A stretch of 64,000 bases of DNA from JBFJKD01 sp041601945 (GTDB lineage: Bacteria; Pseudomonadota; Gammaproteobacteria; Pseudomonadales; Porticoccaceae): assembly GCA_041601945.1 (NCBI GenBank), contig JBFIHG010000004.1, positions 33,069 through 97,068 on the forward strand, written 5' to 3'. How positions within the stretch are numbered: position 1 is the stretch's first letter; every line of letters begins with the position of its first letter. A model generated the notes under the pieces. That model was given only the letters and a program-made list of their open reading frames with translations, searched no databases and had not been told where the DNA came from. Below are positions 51,733 to 60,047 of this stretch, one piece after another. Both the position numbers and the translations under genes were made by a program.

Positions 51733-52222
51733 AGGTAAAATTTTGGTGGCCGAGTGCGACGGCACTTTCCTGATAAAAATGGTCGGCGATGTGCGGGTAA
51801 CTTTGTGCGCATCCTTAAATCGTTATATCGACAGTATTTTTGCCAAAGGCCAGGGCGCGGCGCGCAAGGTGCTGGTTGATCTGCTGTCCGCACAGGGTCT
51901 GGACAGTACCACGCTAGGGCTGTTGGTGAAGTTGGCGCTGTACTGTCAACGGGAACTGAAAATTCAACCGGTAATATTTTGTCAGGACGAAAGTTTATTG
52001 CGCACCCTCGAAGTCATGGCGATCGACGAGTTGTTTACCGTAATCAGAGAGGGCGCGCAGGAGTGTGCTGAGCTGGCCGAATTACAGCCCGTCGCAGCCA
52101 GCGAAGAGGAACTGCGCCAGCAGGTATTGGCCGCGCATCGACTGTTGATTGAAATCAATCCCCGTTGCGAAGCGGATTTTACCGACCTGATTCGCTCCCT
52201 CGAAAAAACCGTCACTCCTTGA
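51725..52222 (+). CDS. STAS domain anti-sigma factor antagonist
   Basis: A 165-residue protein with an N-terminal STAS domain (about 1-105). It contains KVLVDLLSAQGLDSTTLGLLVKLA, where the Ser/Thr in DSTT is the expected phosphorylation site. A helical C-terminal extension of about 50 residues follows. It is translated from GTG 51725, overlapping the PP2C gene, its probable phosphatase. The kinase/anti-sigma partner is not in the window. It converges with, and overlaps by 11 bases, the minus-strand TerB gene. Confidence 0.88.
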   Translation: MDKGKILVAECDGTFLIKMVGDVRVTLCASLNRYIDSIFAKGQGAARKVLVDLLSAQGLDSTTLGLLVKLALYCQRELKIQPVIFCQDESLLRTLEVMAIDELFTVIREGAQECAELAELQPVAASEEELRQQVLAAHRLLIEINPRCEADFTDLIRSLEKTVTP

Positions 52223-52670
52223 CGGAGTTTTTGACCTCGCTTTTGGCACGTATAAAGCGGCTGTGGGGCACGTGAATCAGTTCCGCGATTTTGCGGATGG
52301 TCGCCTCTTCATACTTGTCCAGTTCCCGGTCCGCGTAGGCGATAACCCATAGCTGGCGCACCAGTTCATATTTGTCCTGTGCGGAAAAATGTTCGTTTAC
52401 CAACTCGGTAAACTGGTACAAAGACGTGGCTTCGGCGACTTCCGCGCGGGCCAGCGCGATCAGTTCGCGGCATTCGCCAGCAGATAGCGCAAAATGGCTC
52501 TGTAGTAAACGAATCATGGCTAGCTCTTCGCTGGCATCGACTACCCCATCGGTGACCATGATTTCCACCAGCAGGGCGGCCGTCGCTTTCTGTATTGGCG
52601 CAGCGCCGGAGTGGGTGGGTGTGTTGGGTAAGATGGAGTCGGTAAAAAATTTGCGAATGCCGGTAATCAT
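52212..52670 (-). CDS. TerB-like (TerB/DjlA helical domain) protein
   Basis: A 152-residue all-helical protein of the TerB-like superfamily. It shows the duplicated acidic pattern typical of the fold: LLVEIMVTDGVVDASEE and LWVIAYADRELDKYEEATIRKIAELI. These acidic loops bind metal ions in relatives. Tellurite resistance should not be assumed. The start overlaps the tal stop by four bases, so it is co-translated with tal. Confidence 0.88.
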   Translation of the reverse strand: MITGIRKFFTDSILPNTPTHSGAAPIQKATAALLVEIMVTDGVVDASEELAMIRLLQSHFALSAGECRELIALARAEVAEATSLYQFTELVNEHFSAQDKYELVRQLWVIAYADRELDKYEEATIRKIAELIHVPHSRFIRAKSEVKNSVKE

Positions 52671-53620
52671 TTGTTAGCCATTGTGGTTAGTAGTAACTCG
52701 AGACTTTCCTGATCGCGAATAAACAGACGAATCCCCTCGCTGAGCTTTTCCGTGGCCATGGCGTCCTGATTAAGGCGCAGGCGAAAATCGGATTCACTGT
52801 CCACCAGAAAAGGGTCGCTGGTGGTGGCCGGTGTGCCGCTGAGGCGACGGGTTAGTAACCCGAAATCGGCGCTTAGCTGTTCCAGTAATGCTGGGCTGAC
52901 GGTCAAGCGATCGCACCCGGCAAGCGCTTCAATTTGGCCGGTATTGCGAAAACTTGCGCCCATTACCACCGTTGCGTAGTGCCGCGATTTATACAATTGG
53001 TAAATATCCCGTACCGATGCTACGCCGGGATCCGGGTCATGCGCCTGGTGCGAACTGTTAGCCAGATGCCAGTCGAGAATACGACCGACAAAGGGTGAAA
53101 TCAGATAGGCCCCGGCGTCCGCAGCCGCCAGGGCCTGAACGGCGTTAAACAGTAAGGTGACATTGCAATTGATACCACGTTTTTCCAGCGCGGCAACGGC
53201 GCGGATACCTTCCCAGGTGCCCGCCACCTTGATCAATATACGCTCGGGGCCAATGCCTGCCTGGGCGTATCGATCAATTAGTTGCAGGGCACGCTCGACG
53301 GTGCCCTGGGTATCAAAGGATAAACGCGCGTCCACCTCAGTGGAAACGCGGCCGGGAATTAACTGCAAAATTTCGCAACCGATGGTTACGGCAAGCTGGT
53401 CGCAGCACTGGGCGCGCTCGCGCTCGGTCGTTAGTCTGGCGTTGCCCACGCAGGCAGCGACCAATGTCTGATAATGCGGTGATTGCGCGGTTTTGAGCAG
53501 TAGCGATGGATTGGTTGTGGCATCTTCGGGGCGGTAACGAGCGATGGCTTCGATATCGCCAGTATCGGCCACCACTATGGTCATCGCGCGTAGTTGATCG
53601 AGCTTCGACTGGGCGGTCAT
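52667..53620 (-). CDS. tal: Transaldolase
   Basis: Transaldolase moves a dihydroxyacetone unit between sugar phosphates in the pentose phosphate pathway. The 317-residue protein is the TalB type: DATTNPSLLLK near the N-terminus, the Schiff-base lysine in ERILIKVAGTWEGIRA, and ISPFVGRILDWH. MTAQSKLDQLR begins at 53620. It is the middle gene of a dusA-tal-TerB operon with four-base overlaps at both junctions. Confidence 0.96.
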   Translation of the reverse strand: MTAQSKLDQLRAMTIVVADTGDIEAIARYRPEDATTNPSLLLKTAQSPHYQTLVAACVGNARLTTERERAQCCDQLAVTIGCEILQLIPGRVSTEVDARLSFDTQGTVERALQLIDRYAQAGIGPERILIKVAGTWEGIRAVAALEKRGINCNVTLLFNAVQALAAADAGAYLISPFVGRILDWHLANSSHQAHDPDPGVASVRDIYQLYKSRHYATVVMGASFRNTGQIEALAGCDRLTVSPALLEQLSADFGLLTRRLSGTPATTSDPFLVDSESDFRLRLNQDAMATEKLSEGIRLFIRDQESLELLLTTMANK

Positions 53621-54642
53621 GCGCAGGCCTCGGCGGTTTCGTGCATAGCGGCGAGGGCTGCATACAATACCTCGGTGCCCGCGCCGGGACGGTAGGCGTG
53701 TTCGCTGATATAGCGCCGAAAACGGCGTGCGCCCGGTTGGCCCTGAAACAAGCCTATGACGTGGCGACTCATGTGATTCAGTTTTACACCTTGCGTCAAC
53801 TGGCCTTCTACAAATTCAGCATAGCGGTAGAGGATATTTTCTCGGGTGGGTATCGACTGCGTATCTCCAAAAAATTGTCGATCCACGTCCGCCAGTAAAT
53901 ATGGGTTGTGGTAGCCGGCACGACCGAACATAACGCCGTCCACATGGGCCAAATGATGCGTCGCTTCGTCGAGGGAATTAATACCGCCGTTGAGGATAAT
54001 TTCGAGGGCCGGAAAATCCTGTTTTAGCTGGTAGGCACGCTCGTATTGCAACGGTGGAATTTCGCGATTTTGTTTGGGACTAAGTCCCTGCAACCAGGCT
54101 TTGCGGGCGTGGATAATAAAGGTGTCGCAACCGCTCTCCGCGACGGTGCCCACAAAATTCAGCAGATGGGAATAACTGTCCATATCGTCCACGCCAATCC
54201 GGGTCTTTACGGTCACCGGTATGCCAACACTGGCGCGCATAGCCGCAATGCCTTCCGCTACGGTGTGCGGCACTTTCATCAAACTCGCACCAAATTGGCC
54301 GGATTGCACCCGATCGCTGGGGCAGCCGCAGTTGAGGTTGATTTCATCGTAGCCCGCTTCCTCACCCATGCGCGCGCACAGTGCCAGCGCATGGGGATCG
54401 TTGCCACCCAATTGCAGAGCAACCGGGTGTTCGCTCTGATCGAAGCGCAACAGGTAGTCCCGGTCGCCATGTAGCAGGGCGCCGGTGGTAATCATTTCCG
54501 TATACAACAGCGTGTGTTGGCTAATCTGGCGCAACAGGAAACGGCAAAAGCGGTCGGTCCACTCCATCATGGGTGCCACACTAATGCGCCGGTTAAGTGG
54601 GCGCGCTGGGGGCAAAGTGTCCGATAAATGGCTGTCGGTCAT
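53617..54642 (-). CDS. dusA: tRNA-dihydrouridine synthase A
   Basis: DusA reduces U20/U20a of tRNA to dihydrouridine with FMN. The 341-residue form starts MTDSHLSDTLPP and has VAPMMEWTDRFCRFLLRQ, the catalytic Cys in INLNCGCPSDRVQSGQFGASLM, VKTRIGVDD and the flavin-phosphate segment ILNGGINS. A frame to 54777 exists, but its first 45 residues are not family-like, so ATG 54642 is used. The ribosome site is weak. Confidence 0.95.
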   Translation of the reverse strand: MTDSHLSDTLPPARPLNRRISVAPMMEWTDRFCRFLLRQISQHTLLYTEMITTGALLHGDRDYLLRFDQSEHPVALQLGGNDPHALALCARMGEEAGYDEINLNCGCPSDRVQSGQFGASLMKVPHTVAEGIAAMRASVGIPVTVKTRIGVDDMDSYSHLLNFVGTVAESGCDTFIIHARKAWLQGLSPKQNREIPPLQYERAYQLKQDFPALEIILNGGINSLDEATHHLAHVDGVMFGRAGYHNPYLLADVDRQFFGDTQSIPTRENILYRYAEFVEGQLTQGVKLNHMSRHVIGLFQGQPGARRFRRYISEHAYRPGAGTEVLYAALAAMHETAEACA

Positions 54643-54837
54643 AGGGGCTGTGTGGTTCGTTGCATCGCACAAGCAGAATGCAAAAAGCTGCTGAATGAAT
54701 TTATTAGCGACGGTTTTATTCCCCACAACGAGGTGGGGACGGTGGATCGAAAACGCTACGGAACGGCATTCTATCACGGTCGTTTCGTCTACTCAGTGTT
54801 TGACCTGACTACGACTGTGAGCTAGTATTTTACAGCC

Positions 54838-54857
54838 TTACGTTGACGTTAACGTAA
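54838..54857. promoter_or_regulatory. Palindromic operator upstream of the Rieske oxygenase gene
   Basis: TTACGTT (54838-54844) and AACGTAA (54851-54857) form an inverted repeat around a perfect ACGTTAACGT core (54846-54855). The site overlaps a TTGACG -35-like box (54843-54848) and lies about 90 bases upstream of the oxygenase start. ACGT-rich palindromes of this kind resemble sites of LiuR-type MerR regulators of acyl-CoA/amino-acid degradation. The regulator is not encoded nearby, so that assignment is tentative. Confidence 0.5.
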
Positions 54858-54944
54858 GTTATTTGCTTGCAATGGGCTGTTATTTGAATCACTGGAATGA
54901 TGCACCGGGTTTCGTCCTTAAATACTGGTGCGGTAGGAGTCTCT

Positions 54945-56099
54945 GTGAAAACACAAACGCGGATTGATTTATGCCGTCAGGTATTCTCGGCACTGGATAA
55001 AACGCTGGCCTGGCGCAGTGACACCACCTACCAACACCCGGCCGCTGCGTATTGTGGTCAGGAATGGTTGTCCAGGGAAAAAGCCATACTATTCAAAGAA
55101 TACCCGTTGCTGGCAGGATTTTCCTGTGACCTGCCAGCTACAGGTGATTTTCTGACCCTGGATATGAGCGGTGTGCCGGTGATTCTGGTGCGGGATAAAC
55201 AGGGGGTGGTGAATGGGTTTGTAAACAGTTGTCGACATCGTGGTGCCCAGGTGGCACGAGGCTGCGGCAATGTGCAGCAGGGTTTAACCTGTCTCTACCA
55301 CGGTTGGAGCTACAACCTTAACGGCGAACTTAAGGCCATTCCAGACAGCGGCAGTTTCCCGGGCGTTAACAAAGCAGATCGACCCCTGATCCAGCTACCG
55401 GTGGTGGAGAAGTACGGCATGCTGTGGGTGTGCCCGACGCCGGGCGAAGATATTAATATTGATCGCCAGCTGGCGGGGTTGGAGTCCGACTTTGCGGCTT
55501 ATAATTTTGGCAGTTACCACGCCTACGCGCAGCGCACGCTACATTGCAAAATGAACTGGAAGCTGATGCTGGATACGTTTCTGGAAGCTTACCATTTTGC
55601 CGCCCTGCACCCGACCACTGTGGGCCCGCTGTTTATCGCCAATCTTTGTCTGATGCATCCGTTCGGCCAGAATCTGCGGGAAACTCTGCCGCGCCAGTCT
55701 ATTAAAGAGCTACGTAACTTGCCGGAAGATGAGTGGGATATTGTGCCCCACAGCGCGATACCGTATTTGTTGTTTCCCAATACGGTGCTGGTTATGCAGC
55801 GCGATCATGCGGAAATCTGGCGTTCCTTTCCGGTGGGGGATAATCCCAACGAGTGCACAGTACATCTGAACTTTTACATTCCACAGCCAGCAGTGACCGA
55901 GCGCGCCAAGAATTACTGGGAAAAAAATCTCGACCTGACCGTAAGAACTGTCCTGGAAGAAGACATTCCGGCGGTGGAAAGTATTCAGACCGGTTTGCGT
56001 TCGGGCATGCAAAGTCATAGTATCTTCGGCCGCAACGAACCTGCGCTGGCGCACTTTCACAAGCAAATCGCCGCAGCGTTGGGATGCGCTGAGAAGTAA
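54945..56099 (+). CDS. Rieske non-heme iron oxygenase, large (alpha) subunit family
   Basis: A 384-residue Rieske oxygenase. The [2Fe-2S] domain has CRHRGAQVARGCG then CLYHGWSYNLNGEL (C-x-H...C-x2-H). The catalytic domain has NWKLMLDTFLEAYHFAALHP, with the two iron histidines. A Glu stands where many dioxygenases have the bridging Asp, as reported for carnitine-type monooxygenases. EEDIPAVESIQTGLRSG carries the third ligand region. No small subunit or reductase gene is adjacent. GTG 54945 has AGGAG at 54935-54939, so it is preferred over ATG 54897. The substrate is unknown; an aldehyde dehydrogenase follows. Confidence 0.9.
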   Translation: MKTQTRIDLCRQVFSALDKTLAWRSDTTYQHPAAAYCGQEWLSREKAILFKEYPLLAGFSCDLPATGDFLTLDMSGVPVILVRDKQGVVNGFVNSCRHRGAQVARGCGNVQQGLTCLYHGWSYNLNGELKAIPDSGSFPGVNKADRPLIQLPVVEKYGMLWVCPTPGEDINIDRQLAGLESDFAAYNFGSYHAYAQRTLHCKMNWKLMLDTFLEAYHFAALHPTTVGPLFIANLCLMHPFGQNLRETLPRQSIKELRNLPEDEWDIVPHSAIPYLLFPNTVLVMQRDHAEIWRSFPVGDNPNECTVHLNFYIPQPAVTERAKNYWEKNLDLTVRTVLEEDIPAVESIQTGLRSGMQSHSIFGRNEPALAHFHKQIAAALGCAEK

Positions 56100-56161
56100 T
56101 TATTTTTTGCCGTTATTGACGACACTGGCGGTGATTGTGGCAAGCACCTGGAGACATAAAC

Positions 56162-57595
56162 GTGATATCGAGAGATAAGTTTTATATTAATGGGCAATGG
56201 CAAAAACCTGACGTTGAAGCGTTTAATGAGGTGATCAATCCCGCCACCGAACAAGCCATTGCGAAAGTCGCCATGGGTTCGGTCGCAGATGTGGAGAGCG
56301 CGGTAGCCGCGGCACGTGGGGCGTTTGCGAGCTGGTCGCAGACAGCGCCCGAAGAAAGGGCTGCTTATATCGATAAAATTGTCGCCGGGCTGGAAGCGCG
56401 CGGCGACGAGATAGCCGCCGTCATTACCGCGCAAATGGGCATGCCCGTGATGCTGGCCAAGGGCGCTCAGGTTGGCTTACCGATTTTTACATTCAAGGAA
56501 GCGGCGCAATTGGCACGCACCTATGCGTTTCACAGTGATCACGGCACCACGCGGGTCGTTAAAGAGCCGATCGGCGTGTGCGCCATGATTACCCCCTGGA
56601 ATTTTCCCCTTAATCAAATTGCGGTCAAGGTTGCGCCTGCGCTGGCCGCTGGCTGTACCATGGTGTTGAAGCCGAGTGAAATAGCGCCCCTGGATGCCTT
56701 TTTACTGGCCGAGATAATTGATGAAGCCGGATTACCGCCGGGGGTTTTCAATTTGGTTGTGGGCGCTGGACCTGTCATCGGCGAGGCCCTGGCCGGCCAT
56801 CCGCAGGTCGATCTGGTGTCGATAACCGGCTCTACCCGTGCCGGATCGGCGGTCGCGGCGGCAGCGGCACCATCGCTCAAACGGGTGTGTCAGGAACTGG
56901 GCGGCAAATCCGCTAACATTATTCTCGATGATGCCGACTACGAAAAAGCTGTTAAAGGCGGCGTGCGACTGTGTATGTTTAATAGCGGACAGGCGTGCAA
57001 TGCACCGACGCGTATGCTGGTACCGCGCAAGGATCTGCCGCGCATACAGGAATTGGTCAAACAGGCGGTCGCCGGTTTGGTGGTTGGCGACCCATTGGAC
57101 GAAAAAACCTATATGGGACCCATCGCCAACAAAGCCCAATACGAGCGGGTTATGGCGTTTATGCAGCGCGCGCTGGACGAGGGGGCGACCTTGTTGGTAG
57201 GTGGTGCACAGCGCCCGGACGGACTGGATACCGGTTATTACGTGGCGCCGACAGTATTCACTGATGTCGATAACAGCTCGCGCACCGCCCAGGAAGAAGC
57301 CTTTGGACCCATTTTGTGTCTCATTCCCTACGATACCGACGAGCAGGCTATCGCGTTGGCCAACGACAGTCCCTATGGCTTATCTGGATACGTGCAATCC
57401 GGTGACCTGGCCCGTGCGCAAAAAGTTGGTAGCCGTATGCGCACCGGGGCAGTGGAGTTGAACGGTGCGCGTTTCGATCAGGGTGCGCCTTTTGGCGGTT
57501 ATAAAATGTCTGGAAACGGCCGTGAACACGGGGTCTGGGGGCTGGAAGATTATCTCGAAGTGAAAGCTATTGTGGGCCACAATCCCCGTAAGTAG
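56162..57595 (+). CDS. NAD(P)-dependent aldehyde dehydrogenase
   Basis: A 477-residue ALDH superfamily enzyme. It shows ITPWNFPLNQIAVKVAPALAAG, KPSEIAPL, the glycine motif SITGSTRAG and general base Glu245 in CQELGGKSAN. The nucleophile is Cys279 in NSGQACNAPTR, and EEAFGPILCL is also present. GTG 56162 has GGAG at 56150-56153; the longer frame from 56135 is rejected. It lies 62 bases after the Rieske oxygenase and may oxidise an aldehyde released by it. Substrate is not predictable. Confidence 0.93.
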   Translation: MISRDKFYINGQWQKPDVEAFNEVINPATEQAIAKVAMGSVADVESAVAAARGAFASWSQTAPEERAAYIDKIVAGLEARGDEIAAVITAQMGMPVMLAKGAQVGLPIFTFKEAAQLARTYAFHSDHGTTRVVKEPIGVCAMITPWNFPLNQIAVKVAPALAAGCTMVLKPSEIAPLDAFLLAEIIDEAGLPPGVFNLVVGAGPVIGEALAGHPQVDLVSITGSTRAGSAVAAAAAPSLKRVCQELGGKSANIILDDADYEKAVKGGVRLCMFNSGQACNAPTRMLVPRKDLPRIQELVKQAVAGLVVGDPLDEKTYMGPIANKAQYERVMAFMQRALDEGATLLVGGAQRPDGLDTGYYVAPTVFTDVDNSSRTAQEEAFGPILCLIPYDTDEQAIALANDSPYGLSGYVQSGDLARAQKVGSRMRTGAVELNGARFDQGAPFGGYKMSGNGREHGVWGLEDYLEVKAIVGHNPRK

Positions 57596-57878
57596 CTTGC
57601 GTAGAACACCTGCGATCCGCACAGTCGGTGCCACCGGGCGGATATCTCAGCCTGGTGCGCCGCCCACTGTGACTATCTTCTACACATTACGGATTCCTGC
57701 ACCACTGCAGAAAAGCCTTTTTAATTCAAACCGCTAGCCGATGTTTGTGTGCATTGGTTTATGTAATTCTCAATATCTTCATGCTACTATCGGCGGCCCT
57801 CGAGAAAGCGTTGTCGAGGGTTGCTGGCGTGCGAGGGGCACTTTGCACTGAATAATTGTGTGAATACGGCGGCGGTAA
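57596..57878. other. Intergenic region upstream of the Lap-type secretion operon
   Basis: The 283 bases contain an extended -10 element TGCTACTAT (57782-57790). At the predicted transcript start lies a perfect 7-bp inverted repeat, CCCTCGA (57797-57803) and TCGAGGG (57814-57820), with a 10-base loop. The hairpin would form at the very 5' end of the mRNA and may stabilise it or bind a regulator. No further ORF was supported. Confidence 0.5.
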
Positions 57879-60047
57879 ATGGACAGTCAGAATAACAAAA
57901 TGCGTGATAACACACAGACAGCGGCCGAGTTCGCCGGCGCTGGCGAGTTACTCGATAGCCTGGTGCTGGTGGCCCGGATCGAAGGGCTGGTGGTTTCAAA
58001 AAGTGCGATCACCGCGGGATTACCGCTGGACGAGGGACGACTGACGCCGGACCTGTTTGTGCGCGCGGCCAACCGCGCGGGTCTTGCCGCCACGTTACTG
58101 ACCCGGCCCATCGAAGATATTCCCCGGGACGTATTGCCAGCGATCCTGATGCTGGAGGGCGGCCAGTCCGCTGTGCTCACAGATATTAATACCGAGCTCG
58201 GTTACGGGGTGCTGACCTCGCCACAGGATCAGGTTTCCGAACAACTGTCCCTGGAAGCTATTCGCGCACTGTACAGCGGCCACGTTTTCTACTTGCGACC
58301 GATGCAGCAGTTTGACCGGCGCACACCCAAAATTTACAAAAATACTGGTGAACACTGGTTCTGGGGTGTGTTGAAAAGCTCCAGCAGTATCTATCGGGAT
58401 GTTTTGATTGCCTCCTTCTTTATTAACTTGTTTGTACTCGCCCAGCCTCTGTTTGTGATGAATGTGTACGACCGGGTCGTGCCCAACAACGCCATCGAAA
58501 CCCTGTGGGCGTTGGGTATTGGCGTCGCCATTATTTACCTGTTTGATCTGGTGATGAAAATATTACGCGGCTACATGGTGGAAATGGCCGCCAAGCGCAC
58601 CGACGTTATTCTCTCGGCACAATTGTTTGAACGCATGCTCAATCTAAAGACTCGCCACCGGCCGGTATCGGTGGGGGCATTCGCCAACCGCTTACACGAG
58701 TTTGATGCGATCCGTAATTTTATAACTTCGTCCACCATACTGACATTAATCGATCTGCCGTTTTTGTTGTTGTTTCTGGCTTTTATTGCCTATCTGGGTG
58801 GCTGGCTGGTGCTCATACCGCTAATCGTGATTCCCATAGCGGTGCTGATGGGTTATCGGGCTCAGGTGCGTCTACGCCCGGCCATTGAAAATGTGATGCG
58901 CGGCTCGGCCAAGAAAAACGCCACCCTGGTGGAAAGTATGGTGGGGGTGGAAACCATTAAAACCCTGGGGGCAGAAAGTCGCGTGCAACGCGCCTGGGAA
59001 CAATCCGTCGGGTACGTCTCTCAGTGGGGATTACAGTCCCGCCTGATTTCTAACTCAACCATGATGTCGGTCCAGGCGTTGCAACAATTCGCCATGGTGG
59101 CGATCGTGATCGGCGGGGTGTATCTGATTGCCAACCAGGATCTCACCATGGGTGGGTTGATTGCCTGCGTGATTCTCAATGGCCGCGCGCTGGCACCACT
59201 TTCCCAGGTGGCTTCATTGCTGACCACCTACGACCACGCGGAAGGCACTCTAAAATCCCTGGATGAGATTATGGCGCTGCCGGTAGAGCGCGCCCCTGAA
59301 CAGCGTTTTCTTAATCGGGAAAAATGGCAGGGCGATATTGTTTTCAAGGACGTCACATTTTTTTATCCAGAGCAATCCAGTCCCGCACTGGAAAATGTAT
59401 CGTTCTCCATTGCCCGGGGCGAAAAGGTGGGGGTAATCGGGCGTATCGGTTCTGGTAAGTCGACGCTCGCCAAACTGACGCTGGCGTTGCATGAGACGGA
59501 TCGGGGCTCCATCCTGATGGACGGCTTTGATATCAAACAACTGGACCCGGCGGACTTGCGTGCCAACATTGGTTATGTGTCCCAGGAAATCACCTTGTTT
59601 TTTGGTACCCTGCGGGAAAATATCAGTCTCGGCGTAGTGGGCGCGACAGACACGGAGATCGTGGCGGCCGCAGAAAAAGCGGGTCTTGCAGCTTTTGTAA
59701 ACAGTCACCCTCTCGGTCTTGGCATGCCCATTGGCGAGCGCGGCGATACCCTGTCCGGGGGGCAACGCCAGGCAGTGGCTTTGGCGCGAATGTTTTTGCG
59801 CAAACCCTCCGTGCTGTTACTGGACGAACCGACTGCGTCGATGGATCAGGCCAGCGAAGACTGGATCAAATCTAAACTCACGGAATTTGCCAAGGAGCGC
59901 ACACTGATACTGACCACCCACAAAATGAGCATGCTCGATATGGTGGATCGCCTGATTATTCTCGACAAAGGCCGGGTGGTCGCCGACGGGCCACGGGAAC
60001 AGGTGTTTGAAGCGCTCAAACAAGGCAAGATCAGAGGGAGCGCCTGA
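57879..60047 (+). CDS. Type I secretion ABC transporter (LapB-like)
   Basis: A 722-residue inner-membrane exporter. It has an N-terminal C39-peptidase-like domain (about 15-140) that appears catalytically inactive (no Cys-His pair in the usual places). A six-helix ABC membrane domain follows (about 165-440). The nucleotide domain has Walker A GRIGSGKST (Lys near 527), LSGGQRQAVALARM and LLLDEPTASMD. This architecture is that of RTX/adhesin exporters. The stop overlaps the next gene. Together with the fusion protein, TolC-like channel and adhesin downstream it forms a complete T1SS. Confidence 0.94.
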   Translation: MDSQNNKMRDNTQTAAEFAGAGELLDSLVLVARIEGLVVSKSAITAGLPLDEGRLTPDLFVRAANRAGLAATLLTRPIEDIPRDVLPAILMLEGGQSAVLTDINTELGYGVLTSPQDQVSEQLSLEAIRALYSGHVFYLRPMQQFDRRTPKIYKNTGEHWFWGVLKSSSSIYRDVLIASFFINLFVLAQPLFVMNVYDRVVPNNAIETLWALGIGVAIIYLFDLVMKILRGYMVEMAAKRTDVILSAQLFERMLNLKTRHRPVSVGAFANRLHEFDAIRNFITSSTILTLIDLPFLLLFLAFIAYLGGWLVLIPLIVIPIAVLMGYRAQVRLRPAIENVMRGSAKKNATLVESMVGVETIKTLGAESRVQRAWEQSVGYVSQWGLQSRLISNSTMMSVQALQQFAMVAIVIGGVYLIANQDLTMGGLIACVILNGRALAPLSQVASLLTTYDHAEGTLKSLDEIMALPVERAPEQRFLNREKWQGDIVFKDVTFFYPEQSSPALENVSFSIARGEKVGVIGRIGSGKSTLAKLTLALHETDRGSILMDGFDIKQLDPADLRANIGYVSQEITLFFGTLRENISLGVVGATDTEIVAAAEKAGLAAFVNSHPLGLGMPIGERGDTLSGGQRQAVALARMFLRKPSVLLLDEPTASMDQASEDWIKSKLTEFAKERTLILTTHKMSMLDMVDRLIILDKGRVVADGPREQVFEALKQGKIRGSA

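Noticed and set aside
52212..52670. Tellurite resistance determinant
   Set aside because: Only a TerB-like fold is present, without other ter genes. It is co-translated with transaldolase, so a resistance role is unsupported.
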